Source of the DNA: Cellulomonas biazotea
GTDB taxonomy: Bacteria; Actinomycetota; Actinomycetes; Actinomycetales; Cellulomonadaceae
Reading direction: 5' to 3'
Assembly (NCBI RefSeq): GCF_004306155.1
Contig: NZ_BIMR01000038.1
Coordinates: forward strand, 1 to 64,000
Length of the DNA stretch: 64,000 nucleotides
Part shown: positions 11,512 to 19,192 of the stretch, piece after piece
Position numbering within the stretch: the stretch's first letter is position 1
How the letters are laid out: each line of letters opens with the position of its first letter
The notes under the pieces: generated by a model
Seen by the model: only the letters and a program-made list of their open reading frames with translations
What the model was told of the DNA's origin: nothing
The model's database searches: none
Made by a program: the position numbers and the translations under genes

Positions 11512-11724
11512 TCAGCGGTCGTCGTCGGGCCAACGACGGTAGTCGTCGTCCTCGCCAGGCCGGTCTCCGGTGTCGATCGCGCTGCCGCGTCGCTCGGATC
11601 CGAGGTCGTTGTGGCTCAGCGAGCCGAGCTCCTGCTCGAGGGCTCGGTAGTTGGTCTCAGGGCTGAAGTACTTCAGCTCCCGGGCCACCTTGGTCTGCTT
11701 AGCCTTCTGACGGCCGCGCCCCAT
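11512..11724 (-). CDS. DUF3073 small actinobacterial protein
   Basis: 70 aa, ATG start. The N-terminal MGRGRQKAKQTKVARELKYFS is the signature of DUF3073, a conserved short basic protein of actinobacteria. The C-terminal half is acidic (PGEDDDYRRWPDDDR). It has no catalytic motif and is of unknown function, possibly nucleic-acid associated given the basic N-terminus. It diverges from bldC across a roughly 415-bp AT-richer intergenic region. Confidence 0.92.
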   Translation of the reverse strand: MGRGRQKAKQTKVARELKYFSPETNYRALEQELGSLSHNDLGSERRGSAIDTGDRPGEDDDYRRWPDDDR

Positions 11725-12139
11725 GGCATCGACCCCCTCTTACGTGGATGCGGGGCGGCACCGTGCTCACACGTGCGGCCCCGGGGTGCTGAATCGTCTC
11801 TTCGTGGGGCAACGGTACATGGTCCCGCCGTATTCCGACCACTCGCGCAGGCGCGACGCGCATCACGTGTCGGCCAGGGGTCGTGATGACCGATTCGCCG
11901 GGTTTAGGGTGACGGTACGGTTCGTGTAACGATGCATGATGAGAGTTGGATGAGAGTCTTGTGAAGTCCGTGACCATACTGTGTCCCGGAATGCGCCGTC
12001 TGACCCTTTCGTTCATGCTAGTGAGACCCCTCGCTTCACCCGCACGAACCGCGCTACAGCGCACGCACCAACCGCACCCGTACTGGGCGGAGCCGGCAGT
12101 CCCGTCGTCCGCCCGCACGCTCGCCTCAGGAGGCAGCAG
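11725..12139. other. Divergent promoter region between DUF3073 and bldC
   Basis: 415 bases, noticeably richer in A/T than the surroundings at 11880-12010, as expected for promoters reading both ways. No ORF here is convincing. I could not assign -35/-10 elements with confidence. The bldC ribosome site (AGGAGGCAGCAG) ends the region. Confidence 0.5.
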
Positions 12140-12352
12140 ATGACCGCTCACCCCGCAGAGTCCGAGGCCCTGCTCACGCCGTCCGAGGTGGCGACGCTGT
12201 TCCGGGTCGACCCGAAGACCGTCACGCGCTGGGCGAAGGCGGGCAAGCTCTCCTCGATCCGCACCCTCGGTGGCCACCGCCGCTACCGCGAGTCCGAGGT
12301 CCGCGACCTGCTGAACGGTGTCCCCCAGCAGCAGAGCCCCACCGACGACTGA
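12140..12352 (+). CDS. bldC: BldC-type MerR-like DNA-binding protein
   Basis: 70 aa, ATG after a strong AGGAGG site. It has a single winged-helix domain: LLTPSEVATLFRVDPKTVTRWAKAGKL then GGHRRYRESEVRDLL, matching BldC, the small developmental regulator of Streptomyces that binds DNA cooperatively as head-to-tail oligomers. It lacks an effector domain. In a non-sporulating cellulolytic actinobacterium its targets are unknown. Confidence 0.95.
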   Translation: MTAHPAESEALLTPSEVATLFRVDPKTVTRWAKAGKLSSIRTLGGHRRYRESEVRDLLNGVPQQQSPTDD

Positions 12353-12514
12353 CGCGACGCCCGGCCCCTCGGGTCGGACGCCCACGGCCGCCGGCGCGGC
12401 CACCCCTGACGTGCGCGCCCGCTGACGCGCACGTCGCCACGTCTGCTCGACGCCACGTGCGCCACCGCGACCTGCACGCGACCGCACGGCCGCGACGCGG
12501 ACGAGCGAGGTTGC

Positions 12515-12612
12515 GCACCAGCTGTGCGACCCAGACGAGCGCGACTCCGCACCAGCTGTGCGGCCCAGACGAGCGCGGCCCCATGCGGCCGTGCGGCCCA
12601 GCCGAGCGCACC
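12515..12612. repeat. Three degenerate 33-34-bp tandem repeats in the gap after bldC
   Basis: The 313-base stretch 12353-12665 has no gene. It contains three copies of a GCACCAGCTGTGCGRCCCAG-like unit at period 33-34 (landmark GTGCG at 12524, 12558, 12591), the third decayed. The core CACCAGCTGTG is partly palindromic. Function unknown. Confidence 0.7.
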
Positions 12613-12665
12613 ACGACCCGCCACCCTCGCGACGAGGCGAGGAAACGGGCCGACGAGCGCGGGCC

Positions 12666-12983
12666 TCAGTCGCGCCGGCGCATACCTGCCGCCGCGAGCA
12701 GTGCCACGACGGCCACCGCGCCACCCAGGATCGCCCGGGCGCGCGTCCGGCGACGCGGGTCGGCGCCCTTGGCCGTGGCGTCCTCGAACAGGCGCTTGGC
12801 ACCGTTCACGGCACCCTTGGCCTGCGTGCGCGGGTCGAGGCGGTCGGCGAGCTGGTCGACGGTCGCGGCGAGCTCGGCGCGCGTCCGCGTCACCTCGCCC
12901 TCGAGCTCGACCATCTTCGGCGTCGAGATGGCCGGCTTCGCGTCCTTCTCGTCCTGCCCGGTCGCCTTGGTCTGGTCGCTCAC
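12666..12983 (-). CDS. DUF3618-like membrane-anchored small protein
   Basis: 105 aa from GTG at 12983, overlapping the upstream gene stop (GTGA). It has an N-terminal linker, then an ELEGEVTRTRAELAATVDQLADRLDPR segment typical of DUF3618, a helical region, and one C-terminal transmembrane helix (about 83-100) ending in RRRD. It forms a pair with the holin-superfamily-like gene upstream. These actinobacterial cell-envelope sets are common but of unknown function. Confidence 0.8.
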   Translation of the reverse strand: MSDQTKATGQDEKDAKPAISTPKMVELEGEVTRTRAELAATVDQLADRLDPRTQAKGAVNGAKRLFEDATAKGADPRRRTRARAILGGAVAVVALLAAAGMRRRD

Positions 12984-13390
12984 GCGTTCCACCCCGCCTT
13001 CACGGCCTCGAGGTCCTCCTGCACGTTCTCGATCGCCCGGTCCGGCGTGGGGGGCGACCCGCGCTTGACGAGCCGGATCCCGACCAGCGCGAGGATCACG
13101 GTGACGATCAGCAGGAAGACGGTGACGATCAGGGCGGCGAGCCACGCGTCCATCACCGTGGACAGGCCGAGGATCGCGGTGGCGATCGCGGCGGCCAGCA
13201 CGTAGAGCGCGAGGACGCCCGCGGCCGTGAGGAGACCGGCCCCGATCCCGAGCTGCTGGGCCTTGGCGGCGACCTCTGCCTTGGCGAGCTCGATCTCGGC
13301 GCGCACGAGGCGCGACGTCTGCTCGCTCAGGTCGCTCACCAGCTGGCCGATGCTCCGGGACTCGCCCGCCGGTCCTGGCTGCGTGGTCAT
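12980..13390 (-). CDS. Phage-holin-superfamily III-like (DUF1469) membrane protein
   Basis: 136 aa, ATG at 13390. A cytoplasmic helix (SIGQLVSDLSEQTSRLVRAE, then LAKAEVAAKAQQ) is followed by two transmembrane helices (about 48-73 and 80-108) and a basic tail. This is the usual architecture of Actinobacteria_holin/DUF1469 proteins, which are not phage holins in practice. It is coupled to the DUF3618-like gene by a 4-base overlap. Confidence 0.8.
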   Translation of the reverse strand: MTTQPGPAGESRSIGQLVSDLSEQTSRLVRAEIELAKAEVAAKAQQLGIGAGLLTAAGVLALYVLAAAIATAILGLSTVMDAWLAALIVTVFLLIVTVILALVGIRLVKRGSPPTPDRAIENVQEDLEAVKAGWNA

Positions 13391-13523
13391 GGTCACGCCC
13401 TCTCGTCCACTCGTCGTCCGGGCTCTGCCGTCCGGGACTCCCAGTGTGACGGTGCAGGTGGACGGCCGCATCCGAGCCGCGCCGACCGGACGACGGGTGT
13501 CGTCCGGTCGGGGGCGTGCACGG

Positions 13524-13967
13524 TCAGTCGGACCAGGGGTGGACGTGCTCCTCGGCGGGGTGCGTCACCTGGTGCGCGCGGGTCATCGACATCGGCTGCC
13601 CCTTCGGCAGGCGGTGCCGCGCCCACGCCGCGAGGCCCGCGGCGACGGCGATCAGCGCGACTCCGACGAGCAGCGCGGCGAGCCACGGCTCGACGGCGTG
13701 CGAGAGCCCGATGACGGCGGCGGTGACGAACAGCGCGAGCCCGAAGAACGTCAGCAGCGCGGCGGCGCCGAACCCGATGGCGGACGGCCGGGCCTCGATC
13801 GCGCGGGCGCGCACGCTCGCACTGACCGCGTCGATCTCCGCCTGGATCGCCTCACGGACCCGGTCCTCGGCCTGCCCGATCTTCTCCCGCGCGAGGTCCG
13901 CGAAGGGTTCGGTGAAGCGCTCGAAGAACGGCTTGCGCGGGCGCTCGGGTCCGGGGGTGCTGCTCAC
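13524..13967 (-). CDS. Phage-holin-family-like two-helix membrane protein
   Basis: 147 aa from GTG at 13967, with ribosome site GGAGGAAC. An amphipathic helix (FADLAREKIGQAEDRVREAI) precedes two transmembrane helices (about 65-88 and 92-112), followed by a cytoplasmic tail with His residues. Its architecture parallels the protein at 12980 and it may be a paralogue in the same envelope cluster. Function unknown. Confidence 0.7.
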   Translation of the reverse strand: MSSTPGPERPRKPFFERFTEPFADLAREKIGQAEDRVREAIQAEIDAVSASVRARAIEARPSAIGFGAAALLTFFGLALFVTAAVIGLSHAVEPWLAALLVGVALIAVAAGLAAWARHRLPKGQPMSMTRAHQVTHPAEEHVHPWSD

Positions 13968-14151
13968 GGGTTCCTCCGTCGACGGGACAGTGCAGTGCGG
14001 TGCACGTCCCACCCTAGGCGGGTGCCGGGCCGGGGGTCGGGATCATCGGCCCAGGTCGCCGCGCGTCCCGCGGCCGCGACGGTCCCGGCCAGCGCGAGGT
14101 GCCCGGGATGCACGAAGGCCCCCCGGTGATCCAGGGGGCCTTCGTCGAAGG

Positions 14152-14224
14152 TGGCTCCGACCGGCGTCGATCCGGTGACCTTTCGATTTTCAGTCGAACG
14201 CTCTACCAACTGAGCTACAGAGCC
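14152..14224 (-). tRNA. tRNA-Phe (GAA)
   Basis: 73 nt. Acceptor GGCTCTG pairs with CGGAGCC and the discriminator is A. The anticodon loop CTGAAAA gives GAA. D and T arms are canonical. It is first of three tightly spaced tRNAs on this strand when read from the left. Confidence 0.96.
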
Positions 14225-14263
14225 TCGGAACGAGAACGCCGGTCCGAGGACCGGCGCTTCGAG

Positions 14264-14337
14264 CGACCCCGACGGGACTTGAACCCGCGACCTCCGCCGT
14301 GACAGGGCGGCGCGCTAACCAACTGCGCTACGGGGCC
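14264..14337 (-). tRNA. tRNA-Asp (GTC)
   Basis: 74 nt. Acceptor GGCCCCG pairs with CGGGGTC and the discriminator is G. The anticodon loop CTGTCAC gives GTC. A hairpin (GCCGGTCC/GGACCGGC, about 14238-14256) lies between it and tRNA-Phe and is probably a processing or spacer structure. Confidence 0.96.
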
Positions 14338-14379
14338 TTGGTGGAACAAGGCCTTGCTGCTTCTCACTGCACCTGCTCG

Positions 14380-14452
14380 TACCCCCAACGGGATTCGAAC
14401 CCGTGCTACCGCCGTGAAAGGGCGGGGTCCTAGGCCGCTAGACGATGAGGGC
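14380..14452 (-). tRNA. tRNA-Glu (TTC)
   Basis: 73 nt. The anticodon loop CTTTCAC gives TTC. The acceptor stem begins GCCCTCA and ends TGGGGGT, with two G-U type pairs, and the discriminator is A. It is transcriptionally first of the Glu-Asp-Phe cluster. Confidence 0.95.
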
Positions 14453-14621
14453 GTGTCCGCCCCAACGACGAGGCGCCGGTTGACCGGAGTCGAGCATACG
14501 GGGTCGGCGGCCCGAACTCCAAAATGGCGGACGGTCACCCGGTCGGTGGCACCGGGGGCGGCGGCGGGCGCGAGGCGGTCGCCGGCGGGACGGGGCGGCG
14601 CTGAGCAGGCAGAATGGTCGC

Positions 14622-14975
14622 GTGGTCGAGATGTCGCGGGACGATTTCGAGGACGCGGTCCGCGACGCGCTCGACGAGATCCCGCCCGAGCTGGCCCGGC
14701 TGATCGACAACGTCGTCGTGCTGGTCGAGGACGACCCGCCGCCGGACGACCCCGAGCTGCTCGGCCTCTACGAGGGCACGCCGCTCACCGAGCGGGGGGA
14801 GTGGTGGGCCGCGGGGTCGCTGCCCGACCGGATCACCGTCTACCGCCGTCCGACGCTCGCGATCTGCGCGGACCGGGACGAGGTCGTCGAGGAGGTCGCG
14901 GTGACCGTCGTGCACGAGGTCGCGCACCACTTCGGCATCGACGACGACCGGCTGCACGAGCTCGGCTGGGGCTGA
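14622..14975 (+). CDS. Minimal zincin metallopeptidase-family protein
   Basis: 117 aa, GTG at 14622 (ATG at 14631 is also possible). An acidic helical first half is followed by a strand-rich region and the zinc motif HEVAHHFGI near the C-terminus (about residues 99-107), with a downstream acidic GIDDDRLHELGW. This matches the short Zincin_1-type family, where HExxH plus a later acidic residue binds zinc. Peptidase activity has not generally been shown for the family. It is 22 bases upstream of an LLM oxidoreductase. Confidence 0.88.
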   Translation: MVEMSRDDFEDAVRDALDEIPPELARLIDNVVVLVEDDPPPDDPELLGLYEGTPLTERGEWWAAGSLPDRITVYRRPTLAICADRDEVVEEVAVTVVHEVAHHFGIDDDRLHELGWG

Positions 14976-14997
14976 CGCGCCCGGCTAGGGTCGGCGC

Positions 14998-15930
14998 ATG
15001 GTCGCCGTCGGAGTCGTGCTGCTGCCCCAGGACCGCTGGTCACGAGCAAAGGACCGCTGGCGGCAGGCCGAGGAGTGGGGCTTCGACCACGCGTGGACCT
15101 ACGACCACCTGGCGTGGCGGACGCTCGCCGACGGTCCCTGGTTCGCGACCGTCCCGCTGCTGGCCGCTGCGGCCGCCGTCACGGAGCGGATCGCGCTCGG
15201 GACGTTCGTGGCGTCGCCGAACTTCCGGCACCCCGTCCCGTTCGCCAAGGACGTGCTCGGGCTGGACGACGTCGCGGGCGGGCGGTTCCTGCTCGGACTC
15301 GGGGCCGGGGGTGAGGGGTTCGACGCGTCGGTCACCGGGCCGGCGTGGTCGCGCGGGGAGCGGACGCGGCGGTACGAGGAGTTCGTCGTGCTGCTCGACC
15401 GGCTCTTGACGCAGCCGGCCACCGAGTTCACGGGGGAGTTCTACGAGGCGCACGACGCCCGGATGATCCCCGGCACGATCGCGCGGCCGCGCACGCCGTT
15501 CGTCATGGCCGCGGCCGGGCCGCGCACGATGTCGCTCGCGGCCCGGTACGGGCAGGGCTGGGTGACGTACGGGCCGTCGTTCGACTCGGAGGGCGTCGAC
15601 GACGACCCGCACGCGGCGCAGGAGCGCTGGTGGGCGGGGCTCGCGGACGTGTCGGACCAGATGGACGCGGCCGAGGCGGCCGCGGAGCGAGACGGGTCCA
15701 CGCTGCCGCGGCTGCGCCGGTACCTGAGCCTCGACGGGGCGCCGGTCTTCTCGCTCACGTCGCTGGACCTGGCGCTCGAGGGCGTCGAGCGCGCGGCCGG
15801 GCTGGGGTTCACCGACGTCGTCGTGCACTGGCCGCGCCCCGACGGCATCTACGCGGGGAGCGAGTCGGTCCTCGAGGGACTGGCCGAGCGGCTGCCCGCG
15901 CTGCAGGCGATGCCGGTCGCGCAGCGCTAG
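14998..15930 (+). CDS. LLM-class (F420/FMN) flavin-dependent oxidoreductase
   Basis: 310 aa, a luciferase-like TIM barrel. Visible family landmarks are the N-terminal strand VAVGVVLLPQDRW, WTYDHLAW, the ALGTFVASPNFRHPVPFAKDVLGLDDVAGGRFLLGLGAGG segment, and PFVMAAAGPRTMSLAARYGQGWV. The substrate is unknown. In actinobacteria these proteins often use F420. It ends convergently with galE over a bidirectional hairpin. Confidence 0.9.
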   Translation: MVAVGVVLLPQDRWSRAKDRWRQAEEWGFDHAWTYDHLAWRTLADGPWFATVPLLAAAAAVTERIALGTFVASPNFRHPVPFAKDVLGLDDVAGGRFLLGLGAGGEGFDASVTGPAWSRGERTRRYEEFVVLLDRLLTQPATEFTGEFYEAHDARMIPGTIARPRTPFVMAAAGPRTMSLAARYGQGWVTYGPSFDSEGVDDDPHAAQERWWAGLADVSDQMDAAEAAAERDGSTLPRLRRYLSLDGAPVFSLTSLDLALEGVERAAGLGFTDVVVHWPRPDGIYAGSESVLEGLAERLPALQAMPVAQR

Positions 15931-15940
15931 CCGGACGCGA

Positions 15941-15977
15941 CCGGGCCGGGCCCGCCGGCGTGGCGAGCCCGGCCCGG
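15941..15977. terminator. Bidirectional hairpin between the LLM gene and galE
   Basis: An 11-bp perfect stem (15941-15951 with 15967-15977) lies in the short gap between two convergent stops and is suited to terminate both. Confidence 0.75.
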
Positions 15978-15993
15978 GGCGTGCGGGGTCGGG

Positions 15994-16953
15994 TCAGTGG
16001 GCCCGGCGGGCCTCCCACGCGCTCGACACCATGTCGGCGAGCGTGTGGGTCATGCGCCAGCCGAGGTCGCGTGCGGCGAGCTCGCCCGACGCGACGATCC
16101 GGGCGGGGTCGCCGGGGCGCGGCGGGGCGACGTCGGGCTCGAACGCGATGCCGGTGGCGTCCGCCATGGCCGTCATGATCTGGCGCACGGACACGCCGTC
16201 GCCCGAGCCGAGGTTGTAGACGGGTTCGAGGGTGCGGCCCTCGCCGAGCGCGCGGGCGGCTGCGACGTGCGCGTCGGCGAGGTCGGCGACGTGGATGTAG
16301 TCGCGGACGCAGGTGCCGTCGGGCGTGGGGTAGTCCGTGCCGTTGATGCGCGGCGTGCGGCCCTGGGTGAGGGCGTCGAGGACCAGCGGGAACAGGTTGT
16401 GCGGGCTGGTGTCGTAGAGGTCCGGGGTGCCGGAGCCGACGACGTTGAAGTACCGCAGCGAGGTGTGCCGCAGGCCCGTGGCGCGGCCCTGGTCGCGCAG
16501 CAGCCACTCGCCGATGAGCTTGGACTCGCCGTAGGGCGACTCGGGCGTGGTGGCGGTGGCCTCGGTGACGAGGTCGACGTCGGGCGTGCCGTAGACGGCG
16601 GCGGAGGAGGAGAAGACGATCGCCTCGACGCCCTGGTCGGCCATGGCGGTGAGCAGGTTGGCGGTGCCGGTGACGTTCTGCTCGTACGTGTGCAGGGGGC
16701 GGTCGACCGAGACGCCGGCGTACTTGAACCCGGCGAGGTGCACGACGCCGGTGACGTCGTGCTCGGCGAGCGTGCGTGCGACGAGCGGGACGTCGAGGAT
16801 GGAGCCGTGGACGAACGGCACGTCGGCGGGGACGAACCCGCGGTGCCCGCTCGACAGGTCGTCGAGCACCACCGGCGGGATGCCGGCCTGCTGGAAGGCC
16901 CGCACCACGTGCGACCCGATGTACCCCGCTCCACCCGTCACCAACCATGTCAT
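15994..16953 (-). CDS. galE: UDP-glucose 4-epimerase
   Basis: 319 aa, ATG at 16953. It interconverts UDP-glucose and UDP-galactose with bound NAD. It is an extended SDR: the N-terminal GGAGYIGSH binds NAD, then HLAGFKYAGVSV, the catalytic SSSAAVYG...SPYGESK (Ser, Tyr and Lys present) and the LRYFNVVGS motif. Length is near the family norm of about 330. It is divergent from the carotenoid operon. Confidence 0.95.
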   Translation of the reverse strand: MTWLVTGGAGYIGSHVVRAFQQAGIPPVVLDDLSSGHRGFVPADVPFVHGSILDVPLVARTLAEHDVTGVVHLAGFKYAGVSVDRPLHTYEQNVTGTANLLTAMADQGVEAIVFSSSAAVYGTPDVDLVTEATATTPESPYGESKLIGEWLLRDQGRATGLRHTSLRYFNVVGSGTPDLYDTSPHNLFPLVLDALTQGRTPRINGTDYPTPDGTCVRDYIHVADLADAHVAAARALGEGRTLEPVYNLGSGDGVSVRQIMTAMADATGIAFEPDVAPPRPGDPARIVASGELAARDLGWRMTHTLADMVSSAWEARRAH

Positions 16954-17046
16954 GGGGCCAGCGTAGCCCACGGATGTTGATCTGTGTTCGATCCTGGGGA
17001 TATCTGATCGAATTCTGGTTGTCTTTCGAGTGGCGGACCGAGAAAC

Positions 17047-17062
17047 GCTCAGTACGCTGAGC
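17047..17062. promoter_or_regulatory. Inverted repeat upstream of the carotenoid operon, possible operator
   Basis: GCTCAG-TACG-CTGAGC is a perfect 6-4-6 palindrome 67 bases before the crtE start, in an AT-richer divergent region (about 16970-17050). No crt regulator gene (MarR-type CrtR or similar) is present in the window, so the binding protein is unknown. Confidence 0.4.
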
Positions 17063-17128
17063 ATTCCGGAGACGGACCTGCCTCTCCCGCGCGGACAGCC
17101 ACCGCGGACGACACACCCAGGAGGGCAC

Positions 17129-18235
17129 GTGGACGACGGCGAGCTCGCACTCGCCCCCGGAGGGAGCGTCCGCTCCACCCGGGAGCTCGCCCTCGCCGTG
17201 GAGGAGGTCACGTCGCGGACCGAACAGCTCCTGCGCGACCTGCTCGACGAGCGCGCCGCCCGCGCCGGACGGCAGGCCGACGAGGCCCGCGAGCTCTGGG
17301 ACGACCTCGCCTCCACGCTCGGCGGCAAGCTCATGCGGCCCCGGCTCACCGCCGCCGCGTACCTCGGGCTCGGCGGGCACGACGTCGACGCCGTCGCACC
17401 CGTCGCCGCCGCGCACGAGGTCCTGCACGTCGCGATGCTCGTCCACGACGACGTGCTCGACCACGACGACGTCCGCCGCGGGCGGCTCAACGTCAGCGGC
17501 GCGGCCCGCCTTCGCGCGCACCGCGACGGGATGCCCGCCGACGTCGCCGACGGCCGGGCGCTCGCCGCCGGGCTGCTCGCGGGCGACCTCGCCCTCGCGA
17601 CCGCGTTCCGGCTGCTCGCCCGCACGCCCGTCAGCGCCGACGTACGGATGCGGCTCACCGACCTCCTCGCGGACGGCGTCGAGACCGCCGTTGCCGGCGA
17701 GCTCCTCGACGTCGCGTCGGAGGCGCTCGCGCCCGCCGACGTCGACGCGCTGCTCGTCGCGGCCCTCAAGACCGCCGAGTACTCGTGCCGCGTCCCGCTC
17801 GCGTCCGGCGCCGTGCTCGCGGGTGCCGACGTCGAGGTCCTCGACCGGCTCGACGACGTCGCCGCCGCGCTCGGGCTCGCGTTCCAGCTCACCGACGACG
17901 ACCTCGGGGTGTTCGGCGACGCGTCGCTCACGGGCAAGTCCGTGCTGTCCGACCTGCGCCGGGGCAAGCGGACCGAGCTGCTTCGCCTCGCCTACGCCCG
18001 CACCGACGACACCGGCCGCGCGACCCTCGACCGGTACGTCGGCCGGGACGACCTCGACGAGCACGGCGCCGCTCAGGTGCGGGCCGTCATGGTCGACTCG
18101 GGCGCGCTCGCCGCCGTCCGGACCCTCGTCGAGCGCACCGCCGACCGAGCCCGACGCCACGCCGCCGCACTCCCGGAGCCCCTGGCGGGCTACCTTGTGG
18201 GCGTCGTCGACGATCTGGTCGGACGGGGGCACTGA
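17129..18235 (+). CDS. crtE: Geranylgeranyl/polyprenyl diphosphate synthase
   Basis: 368 aa from GTG, chosen because AGGAGGG lies just upstream (17119-17125); an earlier in-frame ATG at 17030 lacks this. It condenses isopentenyl units to GGPP for carotenoids. It is an all-helical trans-prenyltransferase: LGGKLMRPRL, first aspartate motif HDDVLDHDD (the VHDDVLD region) and second motif QLTDDDLGVFGD, followed by GKSVLSDLRRGK. It is the first gene of the operon, with 3 bases between its stop and crtB. Confidence 0.93.
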   Translation: MDDGELALAPGGSVRSTRELALAVEEVTSRTEQLLRDLLDERAARAGRQADEARELWDDLASTLGGKLMRPRLTAAAYLGLGGHDVDAVAPVAAAHEVLHVAMLVHDDVLDHDDVRRGRLNVSGAARLRAHRDGMPADVADGRALAAGLLAGDLALATAFRLLARTPVSADVRMRLTDLLADGVETAVAGELLDVASEALAPADVDALLVAALKTAEYSCRVPLASGAVLAGADVEVLDRLDDVAAALGLAFQLTDDDLGVFGDASLTGKSVLSDLRRGKRTELLRLAYARTDDTGRATLDRYVGRDDLDEHGAAQVRAVMVDSGALAAVRTLVERTADRARRHAAALPEPLAGYLVGVVDDLVGRGH

Positions 18236-18238
18236 GGC

Positions 18239-19192
18239 ATGAGCGTGGAGCACGCCCGGGAGACCGGGCGCCGGACCGGCGCGCGCACGGCGCACGACCG
18301 CTCGGTCCGGCTGTACGACGCCACCGCGGCGCGCACCAGCGCGCTCGTGCTCGGGGCGTACTCGACGTCGTTCGGGTGGGGCGCCCGGCTGCTCGGGCGG
18401 CGCGCGCACCGCGACATCGAGGCCGTCTACGGGTTGGTGCGGCTCGCCGACGAGGTCGTCGACACGTTCGGCGGGCCTGGCGCGGCCGCCGAGCTCGACG
18501 AGCTCGAGGCGCAGACCGTCCGAGCCCTGCGCACCGGGTACTCGACCAACCTGGTGGTGCACGCCTTCGCGCGGACCGCACGCCGCGTGGGCATCACGAC
18601 CGTCGAGACCGAGCCGTTCTTCGCGTCGATGCGCGCCGACCTCACCGTCGCCGCGCACGACCGCGCAAGCTTCGAGCAGTACGTGTACGGGTCCGCCGAG
18701 GTCGTCGGGCTGATGTGCGTGCGGGTGTTCCTCAACGCCGAGCGCGTGCCCGGCGAGCCCGTCCGGCAGCCCGACGACGAGCAGGTCGCGGGTGCCCGCG
18801 CGCTCGGCGCGGCCTTCCAGAAGATCAACTTCCTGCGGGACCTGGGCGTCGACGCGGGCGAGCTCGGGCGGGCGTACTTCCCCGGCTCGACCCCGGGTCG
18901 GCTCACCGACGACGAGCGGGACGCGGCGCTCGCCGAGATCGGCCGCGACGTCGAGGTCGCGCGTGCGGCGCTGCCCCGGCTGCCCGGGCGGTCGCGGTAC
19001 GCCGTCGCGGCGACCCTCGCGCTCTACGACCGGCTGCTCGCCGACCTCGCGGCGCAGCCCACCGAGCACCTGCTCGCCGCACGCGTGCGCGTGCCCGGGC
19101 CCGTGAAGGTGCGCGTCGTCGCGGGCGCGGTCGCGCGGCAGTGGTGGGACCGCCGGCGCGGTGCGTCCGGGCGGTCGGGACGGTCCGCGTGA
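18239..19192 (+). CDS. crtB: Phytoene synthase
   Basis: 317 aa, ATG. It joins two GGPP head to head to phytoene. Squalene/phytoene synthase motifs are present: YGLVRLADEVVDTF (first Asp-rich site) and the second site around FQKINFLRDLGVDAGELGRAYFP, with the VYGSAEVVGLMC segment between. It overlaps crtI by 4 bases. It is part of the crtE-B-I-Ye-Yf-Eb operon. Confidence 0.95.
   Translation: MSVEHARETGRRTGARTAHDRSVRLYDATAARTSALVLGAYSTSFGWGARLLGRRAHRDIEAVYGLVRLADEVVDTFGGPGAAAELDELEAQTVRALRTGYSTNLVVHAFARTARRVGITTVETEPFFASMRADLTVAAHDRASFEQYVYGSAEVVGLMCVRVFLNAERVPGEPVRQPDDEQVAGARALGAAFQKINFLRDLGVDAGELGRAYFPGSTPGRLTDDERDAALAEIGRDVEVARAALPRLPGRSRYAVAATLALYDRLLADLAAQPTEHLLAARVRVPGPVKVRVVAGAVARQWWDRRRGASGRSGRSA

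Noticed and set aside
12515-12612. Possible CRISPR or regulatory array after bldC
   Set aside because: The copies are contiguous and decayed. There are no equal-length spacers and no cas genes.
14238-14256. Regulatory hairpin between tRNA-Phe and tRNA-Asp
   Set aside because: A short GC stem between co-transcribed tRNAs is expected and is better read as spacer or processing structure.
17030-17128. Longer crtE starting at ATG 17030
   Set aside because: The strong AGGAGGG site lies just before GTG 17129, and the extra N-terminus contains no conserved residues.
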